The notes under the pieces are model-generated. The model was not told where the DNA came from. It saw nothing but the letters and a program-made list of their open reading frames with translations, and did no database searches. From the NCBI RefSeq assembly GCF_024323335.1, contig NC_066583.1, positions 16,848,665-16,912,664 on the forward strand: a stretch of 64,000 bases of DNA. Reading direction: 5' to 3'. Each line of letters starts with the position of its first letter. Position 1 is the stretch's first letter. The position numbers and the translations under genes are program-made. Of this stretch, positions 22,078-32,765 are shown in pieces. The DNA is from Lathyrus oleraceus. Lineage: Eukaryota; Streptophyta; Magnoliopsida; Fabales; Fabaceae.

Positions 22078-22493
22078 ATTAGGCAGAAACAAAAAAAAAA
22101 GAAATATGATCAAAATAAATTCAAAAAAATACAAAAACACAAAATTTAATCTAATTAGACGAAATAAGAATTTTGGAACTTTTTTGGAATTTTTTCGAGA
22201 CTACGAAAACAGTAAAAAATTCATTAAAAATAGAAAAAATATGAATATGAGAAATTGAGGGTGGTTCCCCATAACTCTTTCCAAGAGTAAGGGATTAATG
22301 ATCGCACTATTTTTCTTTTCCTCGTAGACAAAACAAAATTTGAATCGGACACAATTTTTTAGAAAACCGGGTTTTCGGACAAGGACGGACCAGGTCGGAC
22401 GAACGAACGCGAATTGGCCAAAACAGCAAATCGGAGGGCCAAAACACTACAATCGACAACTATTACTCAACTAACGATTAAAAACAACAAGAA
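22078..22493 (-). other. AT-rich leader of element A
   Basis: Region between primer site and gag start. I see no gene and no clear repeat. Confidence 0.5.
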
Positions 22494-22511
22494 TCCCCGG
22501 CAACGGCGCCA
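22494..22511 (-). other. Primer-binding site of element A
   Basis: Minus strand TGGCGCCGTTGCCGGGGA, matching the 3' end type of plant tRNA-Asp used by Athila elements. Eleven bases separate it from the LTR. Confidence 0.85.
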
Positions 22512-22522
22512 ATTTGATCCGT

Positions 22523-23558
22523 TGTCGCACACAGGTCAAAACGAGTAATTAGAAAACTGTAGTTTAGCGGAAGCGACAACTCGAGTATCGATTTAAGGGG
22601 GATTTATGTTTAGTAGTCGATTTAGAAAACAAAGAAAAAAAAATTGATTAAAATAAGCGATTATAAAATAAGTCAATCTACTGTTTTCGGTTTCCGGCTA
22701 ATCACGGGTTTTTACCTACCAATTCCCTAAGCAACTTCGGTCTCTATTCGATTCAAATTCGATTGACAATCGCAATAGATATATGACAGATTTATATTCG
22801 TATATTCCGAATTAAGCAAACGGATAAATACAATCGTTAATTAAGCAAACATGATTTACAAACGCAATTTAACGACAAAGCGACGAAAACAACAATTAAT
22901 AGTTAGGAATGCAATGATACGAATTTAATCAAAACCATTCCACAAAATATAGATTAAGCAAATGAAATTTCATAGAATAGAATTGAAAGAGAACGAAATT
23001 AAATTGATAGAATAAAAACCTCAAAGCCTTGGAAATTCGGTTATGGCAGATTGACTCTAGAAGATTAGTTCCTCTTCATGATCACACAAAAGCAAAAAGT
23101 TATGGTGAATAATGTATATTTGCTACAGTACCGGGGCTTCCCTTTTAAACAGAATAAGGGTTTCACTTATAATTCAAACTGGGCCGAAAAACCTAAATAC
23201 GACCCAACAAATGGCCCAAAACAAAATATTTCCTAAAGTACGAAACTTCAAAGAATTATTTTAGACGTCTGCACTCCGAATCAGTTTTTGGCTTCAACAT
23301 AAAAGTTGTAGCTCTTTCTCTTAGCTTTCCAACTCATATCAGAACTTACAAAACGGCATCACGTAGCTCAAGTTATGATCCGAACAATGGACATGTATCA
23401 AATAACCGCTAAAACTGAAAATAGCAAACGAAAATAGATTAAAGACAAACATGAACTTAAATCTAAAAACATAATAAAATAGTAAAATAAGCAAAATAAA
23501 TTAGATAAATGTCTAAATACAATTATAGAAGAATATGCATCAAAATGCACTGATCACA
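22523..23558 (-). repeat. Element A 5' LTR (1,036 bp)
   Basis: Plus-strand edges TGTCGCACACAGG and CACTGATCACA. On the minus strand it begins TGTGATCAGTGCATTTTGATG. It sits next to the primer site and lands in copia gag sequence at 23559. No partner LTR is in the window, so the right edge rests on the TG...CA rule and the copia reading frame. Confidence 0.75.
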
Positions 23559-23698
23559 TAGCAAGATCAAATTGATTCGATTCTTGATGGACTACCTGAG
23601 AAGTATAATCCCTTTGTCTTACAAATGCATGGCATGTATGAGCCACAATCCCTCCATTGTCATGCAAATCATGTTTTTAGGCAAACCTCATTGGGTAC
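23559..23698 (+). pseudogene. Ty1/copia gag to GAG-pre-integrase fragment
   Basis: Plus strand gives IDSILDGLPEKYNPFVLQMHGMYE, a copia gag end (quoted here in part: DSILDGLPEKYNPF). In another frame near 23680 it has LGKPHW, a GAG-pre-integrase tail. Joining across element C at the GGTAC duplication continues directly into the copia integrase at 39364. The protease was already missing before element C arrived. Confidence 0.7.
23694..23698. repeat. Target-site duplication GGTAC, left of element C
   Basis: Matches 39359-39363 exactly. Confidence 0.9.
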
Positions 23699-23913
23699 TG
23701 TCGCACCTCAAAAAAGAATGATAATGCGATCCCTCGCGATAGGACGCGGAAAAAATGTTGTTCGAAACAGAGTCGCCACCGAACTTTATTTATTCCAATG
23801 AAGGAATAGGAAAATATCGAGAAAACCTTTATAGATAAGAATAATGGTCGTCGCAACCATATTCGGGTTCGGGAGTCGATTACGCAAGGGGAAGGTATTA
23901 GCACCCCTCACGT

Positions 23914-23929
23914 CCGTTGTACTCAACGG
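23914..23929 (-). other. Conserved LTR hairpin (element C, 3' LTR)
   Basis: CCGTTG-TACT-CAACGG. Compared with CCGTAG/CTACGG elsewhere, A has become T on one arm and T has become A on the other, so pairing is kept. Confidence 0.85.
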
Positions 23930-24329
23930 GAACCTCTTAGTCTGATTTTGCTATTTGACTGTTTATTCTGCTTGCTTCGAGTGATTAGAATTGATGATAG
24001 ATATGGATGAAGACCTCAGGAGGGGGGAAATGGGAGGTTTTTTATTAGTGTGCTCGCGAAGATACAGCAATCTCCTGCATACGTATCCTTATGGTGCAAT
24101 AAGGAAATCAGAGCATTCGTAGTTCGGGCTACTACGAATATTTGGGTGTGTTTTGTTTTGATGAACGACTGTGTAGGTCGGCGTTCTAACGGCTAAACGC
24201 TGGCTTGTCTACTCTCGGTGGAGGCTCTAGCACTGGTTTGTTGTGCGCATTAGAAAGGATTGACAGTGTTCTTTTGAAAGGGTTTTGATCACGCGGTGGT
24301 GACGAGTTAATTTGATGTGTTTGGGTGTT

Positions 24330-25080
24330 TGATTGGTTTCTATCGCACGGGGCGAGAAGTTAGGTTTGATGTGTTTGAGATGTTTTTGGAAGAACGACGA
24401 AAGATTGAGCAATGTGGTGTTCACCAATCGTCCAATTCTTTCGAGGAATAATAAGGCGTCCGCCTTCTAGTCCCTTTTCGTTCGAATTATTTTGAAAGTT
24501 TGTTTGTGGATGTTGAATATGCACGGTAATGAGGCGTACGCCCCCTACTTGCTTATCCAAAGAATAATGAGGCATACGCCCCTTATTCCTTTATCCAAGT
24601 TTATTTAACGTGTTTTAGTCGGAAGTCGATAATTTGTGCAATATGGCGTTCGCCAATTATTCAAATAATCGAAAGATGGCGAGGCGTACGCCTCTCATCT
24701 TTTATCACCCGAAGTTTAAATTGTAAAAGATATGTTTGGATATCGTATTCGATTTGCGAAAATAATTTGAATTTTGGTAGGCTTGGATTTATTCGATTGT
24801 AGTTTTGACTTGATGATGAAGATTCGAGCAATATGGCGTACGCCAATTATTCGAATAATCGAGAGATAATGAAGCGGATGCTCACTATTCTCCTTTTCAT
24901 CTGAAATATGGAATTAAAAGGATTTGGAATTTGTAGAAATGATTTGAAATAATGTGGTTTGAATATGTATGATTAAGGTTTAATCGGGTGACAAGAACTC
25001 GCGCAATATGGCGTACGTCAATTATTCAAGTGCTTGAGAAATAGTGAAGCGTACGCTTACTATCTCCTTTTCATCCCAAG
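24330..25080 (-). repeat. GCGTACGC hairpin array in the element C LTR
   Basis: About nine inverted repeats roughly 60-100 bp apart, alternating between AATATGGCGTACGCCAATTATT types and longer ones. Stems change together: GGCGTACGCC, AGGCGTCCGCCTT, GGCGTTCGCC and AAGCGTACGCTT. Several extend outward, for example ATAGT...ACTAT and AAAGATG...CATCTTT. The other LTR carries the same array near 35830-36580. Confidence 0.75.
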
Positions 25081-27852
25081 TTTATGTTTGAAATTGAATG
25101 GTTTGAAAAAATGATTTGAATTTGTGTTGATTTGAATAAATGAATTTTATTTAGTGTATTATTTCATCTACTCGGTTAATCAATAACCAAGTAGGTTTCA
25201 TTGTAAGGAAGCCCAAGAGTAAGCTATGTGAGGTTGATGGCGATGCGAAGAGCAATCGACTTACAATGGTGTTTTGAAAATGGACTCGACATTTGAATCG
25301 AGAATTGTGATGTGTTTTTGAAATTGGATTGAATTCGTGGTGAATTGGAATGAAAATAAATCAATAAATATTTAATTAATCAAATTAATTTTTTAAGATT
25401 TGAATGAATCGATTAATTAACTTAATTAAAATTAATTATCAAAATTATTCATTTAAGCTCAAATAATCATGTTAATTAAAACTAATAAAAATCATTTAAT
25501 TGATCAAACACAATTTAAATTGGTTAATTTATTAAAATCAAAAGAATGGAATCATGTGATAATGTTGATTTGCAAAAAATTGAAACGGACTCGGTTACAA
25601 AATGTGCTCAAGAACCGGTTTGTGCGAGATAACAATGATTAATGTTATTCGAGAAGTCCAAACGCGGCGAAAATATTCTTTTGATGTATTGGAACTCTTA
25701 CGGAATAACGACCTACAAATGTCGGATTCACCTTTTAACACAATGGATTTAAAATTCAACTGGTAGCACCACTATATTTACATATCACACAGATTGTATT
25801 GAAACTACATAGTAACTATCTTAAATTAACAAATCTGGCACAAAATTTTTATAGCATCAACGTAAATTATCCAGGCATCCATGGGTTGCACCACACTGTA
25901 TTCTTAATCAAATTTGAAAGAACAAGCCATTTTCAGATGGGAAAAAAAACAATATTTACATCATAATACTTTTGTACTAACATCAACAAGTCGAAACTTG
26001 GCCCAAATACTGCGCCGAATCAAATTAAATATAGAACAAGTTGCGTGCAAACAACATCAGTCTTGACTCAATTCAATTCAAATCTAACAATACCGGTGAC
26101 CTCACGGTTTGATCCATACATACATGATGATTATGTAGTCAAACGCAGACAGTTTATATGAGAGCAAACATTTTCTTTTCTTAATGGACTTGAAAACAAC
26201 AAGATAGCATCTAGCATTATTCTGAATGACAATACATTAATTCTTTACAGAATCGGTTACCGAGTTTAAACATTAAACCACATGTATAATGGAACTGAAC
26301 TCAAATTTGTATCATCATTATATATTTTTTCCAGAATATTCATCAACAAGAATTTAAACGCGTGAAACTTGGTTTACCGTAATTACGATATCAACGGAAG
26401 TAGAAATAGGGCGTAACAGCAGCAACAACTTGAAGGCCTTCGTCTAATCAACGTATTTAGGGGTCTTTGACTTCGAACCCAGAACTCAGAAATCCATTTA
26501 GCTCGCTTCAAATGGTTGTTCACTGGATATGAGACGTCATGGCGGTGTGAGGTTGTTGTAGAAAATGTGGTAGCTGAAGGGTTGCGCGATGGCTGTTGGT
26601 CAAAGGTCGTGAGTTTGGAGTGCGTTCATCGCGGTTAAAGGTAGAGGTGGTACTGTCGCGAATCGCGTGGGTGTTTGGGTGAAGGACTGAGCGGCGTTTC
26701 GAAATTAGGGGTTTGACGATGGTTGGAGGTGATTGATAGTGGGTTTACGGCGGTGAGAGCGGTTTAGGGTTTGAATCGTGGTGGAAGTTCGCCGACAGTT
26801 TGGGGTTGTTGAGAGGTTTCGTGACTTTGACGGCGGAAGACGAAGAGGGTTTTGTGGTGTGTGTGAGTTTGAGCGGCGACGGTGGAGATCGAGATTGGTG
26901 TTGAGAGGGATAAGATTGAAGGTAGCGATTGTTTAATGGTGGATCGTGAGATGGTGATGTAGGGTTGAAGGTGGCGAAGGTGAGCGGCGGAGGATGGTGG
27001 GCGATGAAGACGGATGGAGCGATTTAGGTTAGGATGATGCTGAAGGTGGTGGCGGCGCACGGTGAGGGTTTTGGGGGTGTGAGAGATGTGTGATGATGAG
27101 AGTGAGAGAGAGAAGCTGATGAATAGTGATTCGTGAGTTTATTTGGTGAGAGATTTTGTGAGGTATTTATCTGAGTGGATTTTTTGTTTTGAGTGGATTG
27201 TGAGTGGGCACGTGGAAGAGAGACGTTGGGGAGTGGAGAGTTTGTGAGATTTTTTCAGATTTTGAGAGGGAGTGTCACGTGGCGCTAGAAGGAGGGAGAC
27301 GTTGGAGTGAATCCGTTGGATTCTTATTACTTATTTATTTTTCTTGTTTTCTTTTTTATGTGAAGAAGGAATCCAAAGCACCATTTTTATAATTATTATT
27401 TATCTAAAGAAATAGAATTATAAACAAATTCTAATGAATATCAAACTTAAATTGTTTTAATTTGCATAACTAAACCAAAAATTATTGACCAATTAAAAAG
27501 AAATCGAATGCAAATTTTATTCGGAAAATTAAACCGGTCACCCTAAAATTGTCAGCACAAAACATATTTATTAAAAAAAATACAGTCTTTTCCTCAAATT
27601 CTGAAATAATTCTGTACCGATTAGAAGGCTCAGGCGGGTCAAGATATAACCGAAACAGTTACTATTGATTTGCCTGTTCTTGAGAAATGATTCGATTGAT
27701 TGGTCTGTATTTTCAATAAATTCATTTTGACTGACATCTTAGGTATTATTCATGATCCAAATGTAGGTCATGCTATGCATATGATGCTAAATTAAGAATG
27801 AGATTAATTCTACGAAAAATAAAAAATGCCCGGACAAAATTGGGGTACGACA

Positions 27853-27864
27853 GCTGCCCCTATT
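27853..27864 (-). other. Polypurine tract of element C
   Basis: Minus strand AATAGGGGCAGC directly before the LTR start TGTCGTACCCC. Identical to the tract of element B. Confidence 0.8.
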
Positions 27865-28098
27865 TAATTATCTTGAATTAGAAGGTAAGAATGACAATGG
27901 TCATCATACATTCGTGGTGGAAGATAATTAAATACGAAAGGATCCAAATTTTGTCCTTTGGAGTGCAATGAAGAGATGCAGATGAAAATGCAATGGATAC
28001 CAAGGTAGTAGGGGTAGAATGCCAAATCAAAGCCAACCCTCGAGTCAACATTCAATCTTGCAAAGGTCGTTTCTGTCGTAAAGACAAAAACTGAACAT

Positions 28099-30110
28099 GT
28101 TTTTTGGCACCAAAAGGATGACAGTAGGACTTGCTATCACCAAAAGGATGACAGTAATTCACCATGTTTGTCGGGACTTTCATCACCAAAAGGATGATGG
28201 ATAAACCGAGCTTCAAAAGTAGTCATCACCAAAAGGATGATGGTTATAGTGGATACAACAAAGATCGCCATCACTAAGAAGATGATGGTAAGATAAAGAA
28301 CAAGTCTCGCTATCACCAAAAGGATGAAAGTCAGACACAACCCCAAGATTTTCATCACCAAAAGGATGATGTCCGTCATCAAAAGGATGATGGTTATTCT
28401 GATAAATTTTCCCATTACAGAGAGTATAATATCAAGGCTATCACCAAAAGGATGATAGTTGACTCATCAACTTCAAAGATCACCGTCACCAAAAGGATGA
28501 GGGTAAGATTTAATAACAAAACTTGTTATCACCAAAAGGATGATAATAAGTCAAATAGCTTCAATGATCACCATCACCGAAAGGATGAAGGTATAGTCAC
28601 ACAACAAACTTGTTATCACCAAAAGGATGATAATAAGTCAATAACTTCAACGGTCACCATCACCAAAAGGATGAAGGTAAGGCCTAATAACAAAACCTGT
28701 TATCACCAAAAGGATGATAATAAGTCAACAATCACCATCACCAAAAGGATGAAGGTATTGTCAAACGACAAAACTTGTTACCACCAAAAGGATGACAATA
28801 AGCACACAACGCAATTGATCACCATCACCAAAAGGATGAAGGTAAGATCAAGACAAAAACTTGTTATCACCAAAAGGATGATAATAAGCACACACACAAT
28901 TGATCACCATCACCAAAAGGATGAAGGTAGGATAAAGACACAAACTTGTTATCACCAAAAGGATGATAATAAGTTAACAATCACCATCACCAAAAGGATG
29001 ATGGTATAATTAAAACAAAACTTGTTACCACCAAAAGGATGATAATAAGCACACAACGCAATTGATCACCATCACCAAAAGGATGAAGGTAAGATCAAGA
29101 CACAAACTTGTTATCACCAAAAGGATGATAATAAGTCAACAATCACCATCACCAAAAGGATGAAGGTATTGTCAAAAGACACAACTTGTTACCACCAAAA
29201 GGATGATAATAAGCACACAACACAATTGATCACCATCACCAAAAGGATGAAGGTAGGATCAAGACACAAACTTGTTATCACCAAAAGGATGATAATAAGG
29301 ACAAAACTTCAAAACTTGTTATCACCAAAAGGATGATAATAAACTGAAACAGACTCAATGATCGCCATCACCAAAAGGATGAGGGTAAGATCAAAACAAA
29401 ACTCGTTATCACCAAAAGGATGATAATGAGCCCATAACCCAAATGGTCACCGTCACCAAAAGGATGAAGGTAAGACCAATCAACAAAACTTGTTATCACC
29501 AAAAGGATGATAATAAGTCAATAGTCACCATCACCAAAAGGATGAAGGTACTACAAGCAACAGAACTCGTTATCACCAAAAGGATGATAATGAATCCACA
29601 ATCACCATCACCAAAAGGATGAAGGTGAGATCATAACTTCGAAACTTGTTACCACCAAAAGGATGATAATAAGTTATAATAACTTCAAATATTACTGACA
29701 CCAAAAGGATGACAATGGGGTTGGACTTTCCAAATGTCACTATCACCAAAAGGATGATAGCTTAAACCAAGCATTATAATCTCTATCACCAAAAGGATGA
29801 TATTTAGATTGAACTGGACGTCATCACCAAAAGGATGATGATTGAACCAGAATGACAAGGATTGCTTATCACCATAAGGATTGTTGACACCAAAAGGATG
29901 ACAGTAGGCTGTAATTATTGCAGAGGTCACCATTCACCAAAAGGATGAAGGTTGGACCAAAACTTCAAGGATCTTCGACACCAAAAGGATGACAGTAAGA
30001 TCACAAATGTCAAGGATTTACCATTACCAAAAGGATAACGGTGATCGTAAACAGGACAATGATCAATATTATTCCTCAATGGACTTTCACCAAAAGGATG
30101 ATAGTGAGAA
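28099..30110 (-). repeat. Array of about 48 CACCAAAAGGATGA hairpins in the element C 3' UTR
   Basis: Cores recur about every 42 bp. Two unit types alternate in the middle. One is CTTGTTATCA...TGATAATAAG (ten pairs with one G-T). The other is ACCATCA...TGAAGGT (six of seven pairs). At the ends the arms differ: CTATCA/TGATAG, CCATCA/TGATGG, TCATCA/TGATGA. A variant near 29400 has CTCG on the left arm and TGAG on the right where others have CTTG and TAAG, so both partners changed. A 185-codon open frame inside (28452-29009, plus) is a product of the repeat. Confidence 0.9.
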
Positions 30111-30189
30111 AAATATTGGAAAAATAAGGCTACTGTCAAAGTTCAGTAAACCTGATTTGCTGAGTAATGTTGGAACATTGTTGGGTAAG

Positions 30190-30390
30190 ATTTGCTTGGG
30201 GGTATCAACAACAAAAGGTTGAAGAACCAATATTCTCTGGGGAAGTGTAGTTTCTGTTAACAAAAGGTTACAGGAAACGACTCATTGAGGGACGCTCAAC
30301 GTGAAACAAGGTAAGTGTTTAAAGAAACAATGTTTGACTTAGTTGAGGATAACATCTTATCAACAAAAGGTTGAAAGAGGTAACTCGATG
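30190..30390 (-). repeat. Decayed edge of the hairpin array
   Basis: Three weaker relatives, for example TCAACAACAAAAGGTTGAA and TTAACAAAAGGTTA, keep paired arms around an ACAAAAGG core. Confidence 0.6.
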
Positions 30391-32765
30391 GGGAACACCC
30401 TATGGTAGGGTAGGAACTCACTCAGAGAAAAACAATGACTCAACTGAGGGTTGGCCTGGATGCCTACGACTAAACCTTGGATTTTGACTTGTGCTATATG
30501 CATGAATGATATGTATGCGTTATGTATGAGGTGATGCATGTGATGCATGTTTGAATGCAAAGACCGATTGGCTTGTTTGGGATTGGTCCCCCTTCTCAAA
30601 GGCAGTGTTTTGTGGAAACCAGTGTTGGTTGTATTTGTTTTTTGTGAGAATGCCAGCAAAGTGGACTTTGTTTTTTGTAGTTGTCGATGTGGATTGGTCT
30701 TTTGATTGGTGGAAGGACCTGACTTCCCGACACTCAATAGTTGATGATGGGATGAACATGCAATAGATGCGGATACTCTTGGTGCCCCAAGTTTGATCTC
30801 TTGTTGATATATTGTGTATTTGTCTTTGAGAAGATCTCGATTTCTTCTTCTAAAATGTACGGCCAGCCTGTAACTGAGCATAGCGACGTAATCAACGCAT
30901 GTTGGTTATGCCTTTGATGTGCCCCGAGGGTTTTTGTCAAGATATGATGTCGTCTTAGTATGAACTTTCGACACTTTGCTTGTGGATTCAAGCAATCACT
31001 AGTGTCTGACGTAATCTGCTTGATTGACTTGAAGATATGAAAGGAATTTGCCCCTTGCAACTTGTCTTGCCCCTGTCTGTAGGGTGTTCAAAGGAATTCT
31101 CATTGAAAGGGAACTTTAGGAGTGATTATCCCATGACATGGTCTGAGTTTGTTTTTCCCAGTTTCTATATCTTGCAATGGTTTGCCCCTGATTAGCCTTT
31201 GGGGAACTTGCCTCAGTTGTACTGAGTACTGAAGTGTTTTTCCTCCCTAATCAACCAATGTTTGGATATTTGTCCTAGACTGACTTCTTCTTAAGTCAAT
31301 ATGATCAAAAAGATGCCATGCCCCTGATTTATGAGATGGTCTTGATTCGTGTCAGCATCAACAATCAAGTGCCCATTGAATTGCCCCTTGTTGGAATTTT
31401 CTCGATGTCAAGTACTGACTGACAATTAAGAATTGTTATCCAAGAAATGGTGAGGTTAATGCAATAGTTATGCAAGTTTTGAAAAAACAATCATTCATTT
31501 GGAGTGTTGTGGTAGTGTGTGGCGAGTGGATCACGTGTCCAATCTCGGTGCTTGATTTAGCTAGCGTGTGAGTGATATAGTGAGAAGAGAATATTAGCAA
31601 ATCTTTGGGAGTCAGTTTACTCAACCTTGCTATAGTATGCTTTCAGAACAAACCTTACTTCAATTAGGTCTTTTGAAGGTTGTAACGTGGCTTGGTTCAT
31701 GGTTATTGAAACAAAAGGATATAAGGCTCAAAGTTTATTTTAACCCACCCCTTCTTCATGATGATCTCCAATCCTACGTTCAGTTAATTCACACACATTC
31801 GTTTTATGCAGGTGTAAGGATAAAGATGGTGATTCAAGGTCTCTTGGAATGGCAGCCACCTTATTTCGTTTTTTGGATGTCGGTGACCCTTTGATTTTGG
31901 TATGATGGTCACTGAATCTTGTTTTGTTTTGTTGGAGACTTTCGTTGTCTCTTTCAATTTTTGTTTTGATCCCTAACTTTTGCATGGACCGCTTGTTGAA
32001 GCTTTAATCCATCGGGATTGCCCCGGTTCTTTTGCCTAAGTCTCCTTTCAGGGTGTTGGACTTAGCGGGCTCTTTCTTTGACTTTTTTTTGAAATTGTGA
32101 CTGCCAAGTCATTGGTTATTGAAGAACAACCGACATAAAATTTGGATTTGTATGGTTCCTTCGACACTTCAGGATGCGTGCAAAGAATTTCATATGGTTG
32201 ATCCTTGCATGGGATATCTCATCTTGTAATTTGAATGTGTAGTCAAATCAACTGAACACTACCCTGCCCCAGGTTAAGCGTAAGGGTTTTTTAGATCTGA
32301 AAGAAACTCCTACTTCTAGGCTCGAAGTGGTTGACTAGGGATTAACTCCTTATCTCTCCAGTGTTTGGGGATTTGAAACAATGCCTGTACATCATCAACA
32401 AGGTTTTATCCGAAAGCATACAATCAGCAATTATGGGTATTGTGTTTTCGTCATCCTCCTTCCAACATTTACTAATAATAGTGTGATAAAGGAGGTGAAG
32501 TGGAAAAGTATGTGTTTGTGATTTGCAAATGTGATAGATGAGTGAATATGAAAGATTGATTCAAAGCATGCATAATCATCCCATTAATAAAACCAAATAC
32601 ATGTAACAATGTTTAAAGCAATACAGTACTTAGACAAACAAGATCAAATTACAAGAATGCAATATGGTAAAAATGGCATAATGATTGCCTTCATTCAAAG
32701 CAACGGGACTTCGTTTTTGGATTCTTCGGCGGAATTGCTCTGCTTGTTCAGGCCGGTGGGAAGCT
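30391..32765 (-). other. Element C region between array and gag, no gene seen
   Basis: Non-coding on both strands as far as I can read. Many CCCCTG/TTGCCCC words recur. Near 31970-32090 two units resemble the paired-arm units of element B at 15402-15623 (TGGA/TCCA and AAGTC/GACTT). In an autonomous Ogre this interval would hold pol. Confidence 0.6.

Larger units (their letters stand above)
1381..23558 (-). mobile_element. Element A: Athila-like Ty3/gypsy retrotransposon, heavily interrupted
   Basis: On the minus strand the order is 5' LTR (22523-23558), primer site (22494-22511), gag (about 22077-21594), protease and RT (11338-10043), rest of RT (4426-3774), RNase H (2370-1930) and integrase start (1800-1381). 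The pieces join smoothly when three insertions are removed: 2371-3773, 4427-10042 and 11339-21593. The gag and protease resemble Athila/Cyclops-type elements of legumes. Its 3' LTR is not in the window. TAGCA at 23559-23563 would be the target duplication on this side. Coding parts carry stops and frameshifts, so the copy is dead. Confidence 0.8.
23699..27852 (-). repeat. Element C 3' LTR
   Basis: Edges TGTCGCACCTC and GGGGTACGACA. It contains the TACT hairpin (23914-23929), one two-hairpin module (24040-24135), an array of GCGTACGC hairpins (24330-25080), AT-rich sequence (25330-26400) and a GC-richer 26400-27130 part. Short frames of about 60-100 residues repeated in both LTRs have no recognisable domain, so I do not call genes. 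Confidence 0.9.

Noticed and set aside
26764..27392. Small frames of 60-100 residues repeated in both LTRs of element C
   Set aside because: No domain, no splice logic, and they lie in the promoter part of the LTR. Duplication in both LTRs does not show coding.
28452..29009. 185-codon open frame, plus strand
   Set aside because: It is the tandem hairpin array read in one frame; the product is a low-complexity repeat, and the array lies in the 3' UTR of element C, antisense to it.
28099..30110. Possible CRISPR array (short repeats with spacers)
   Set aside because: Repeats are only about 14 bp, spacers are themselves repeated, units alternate between two types, and the setting is a plant retrotransposon.
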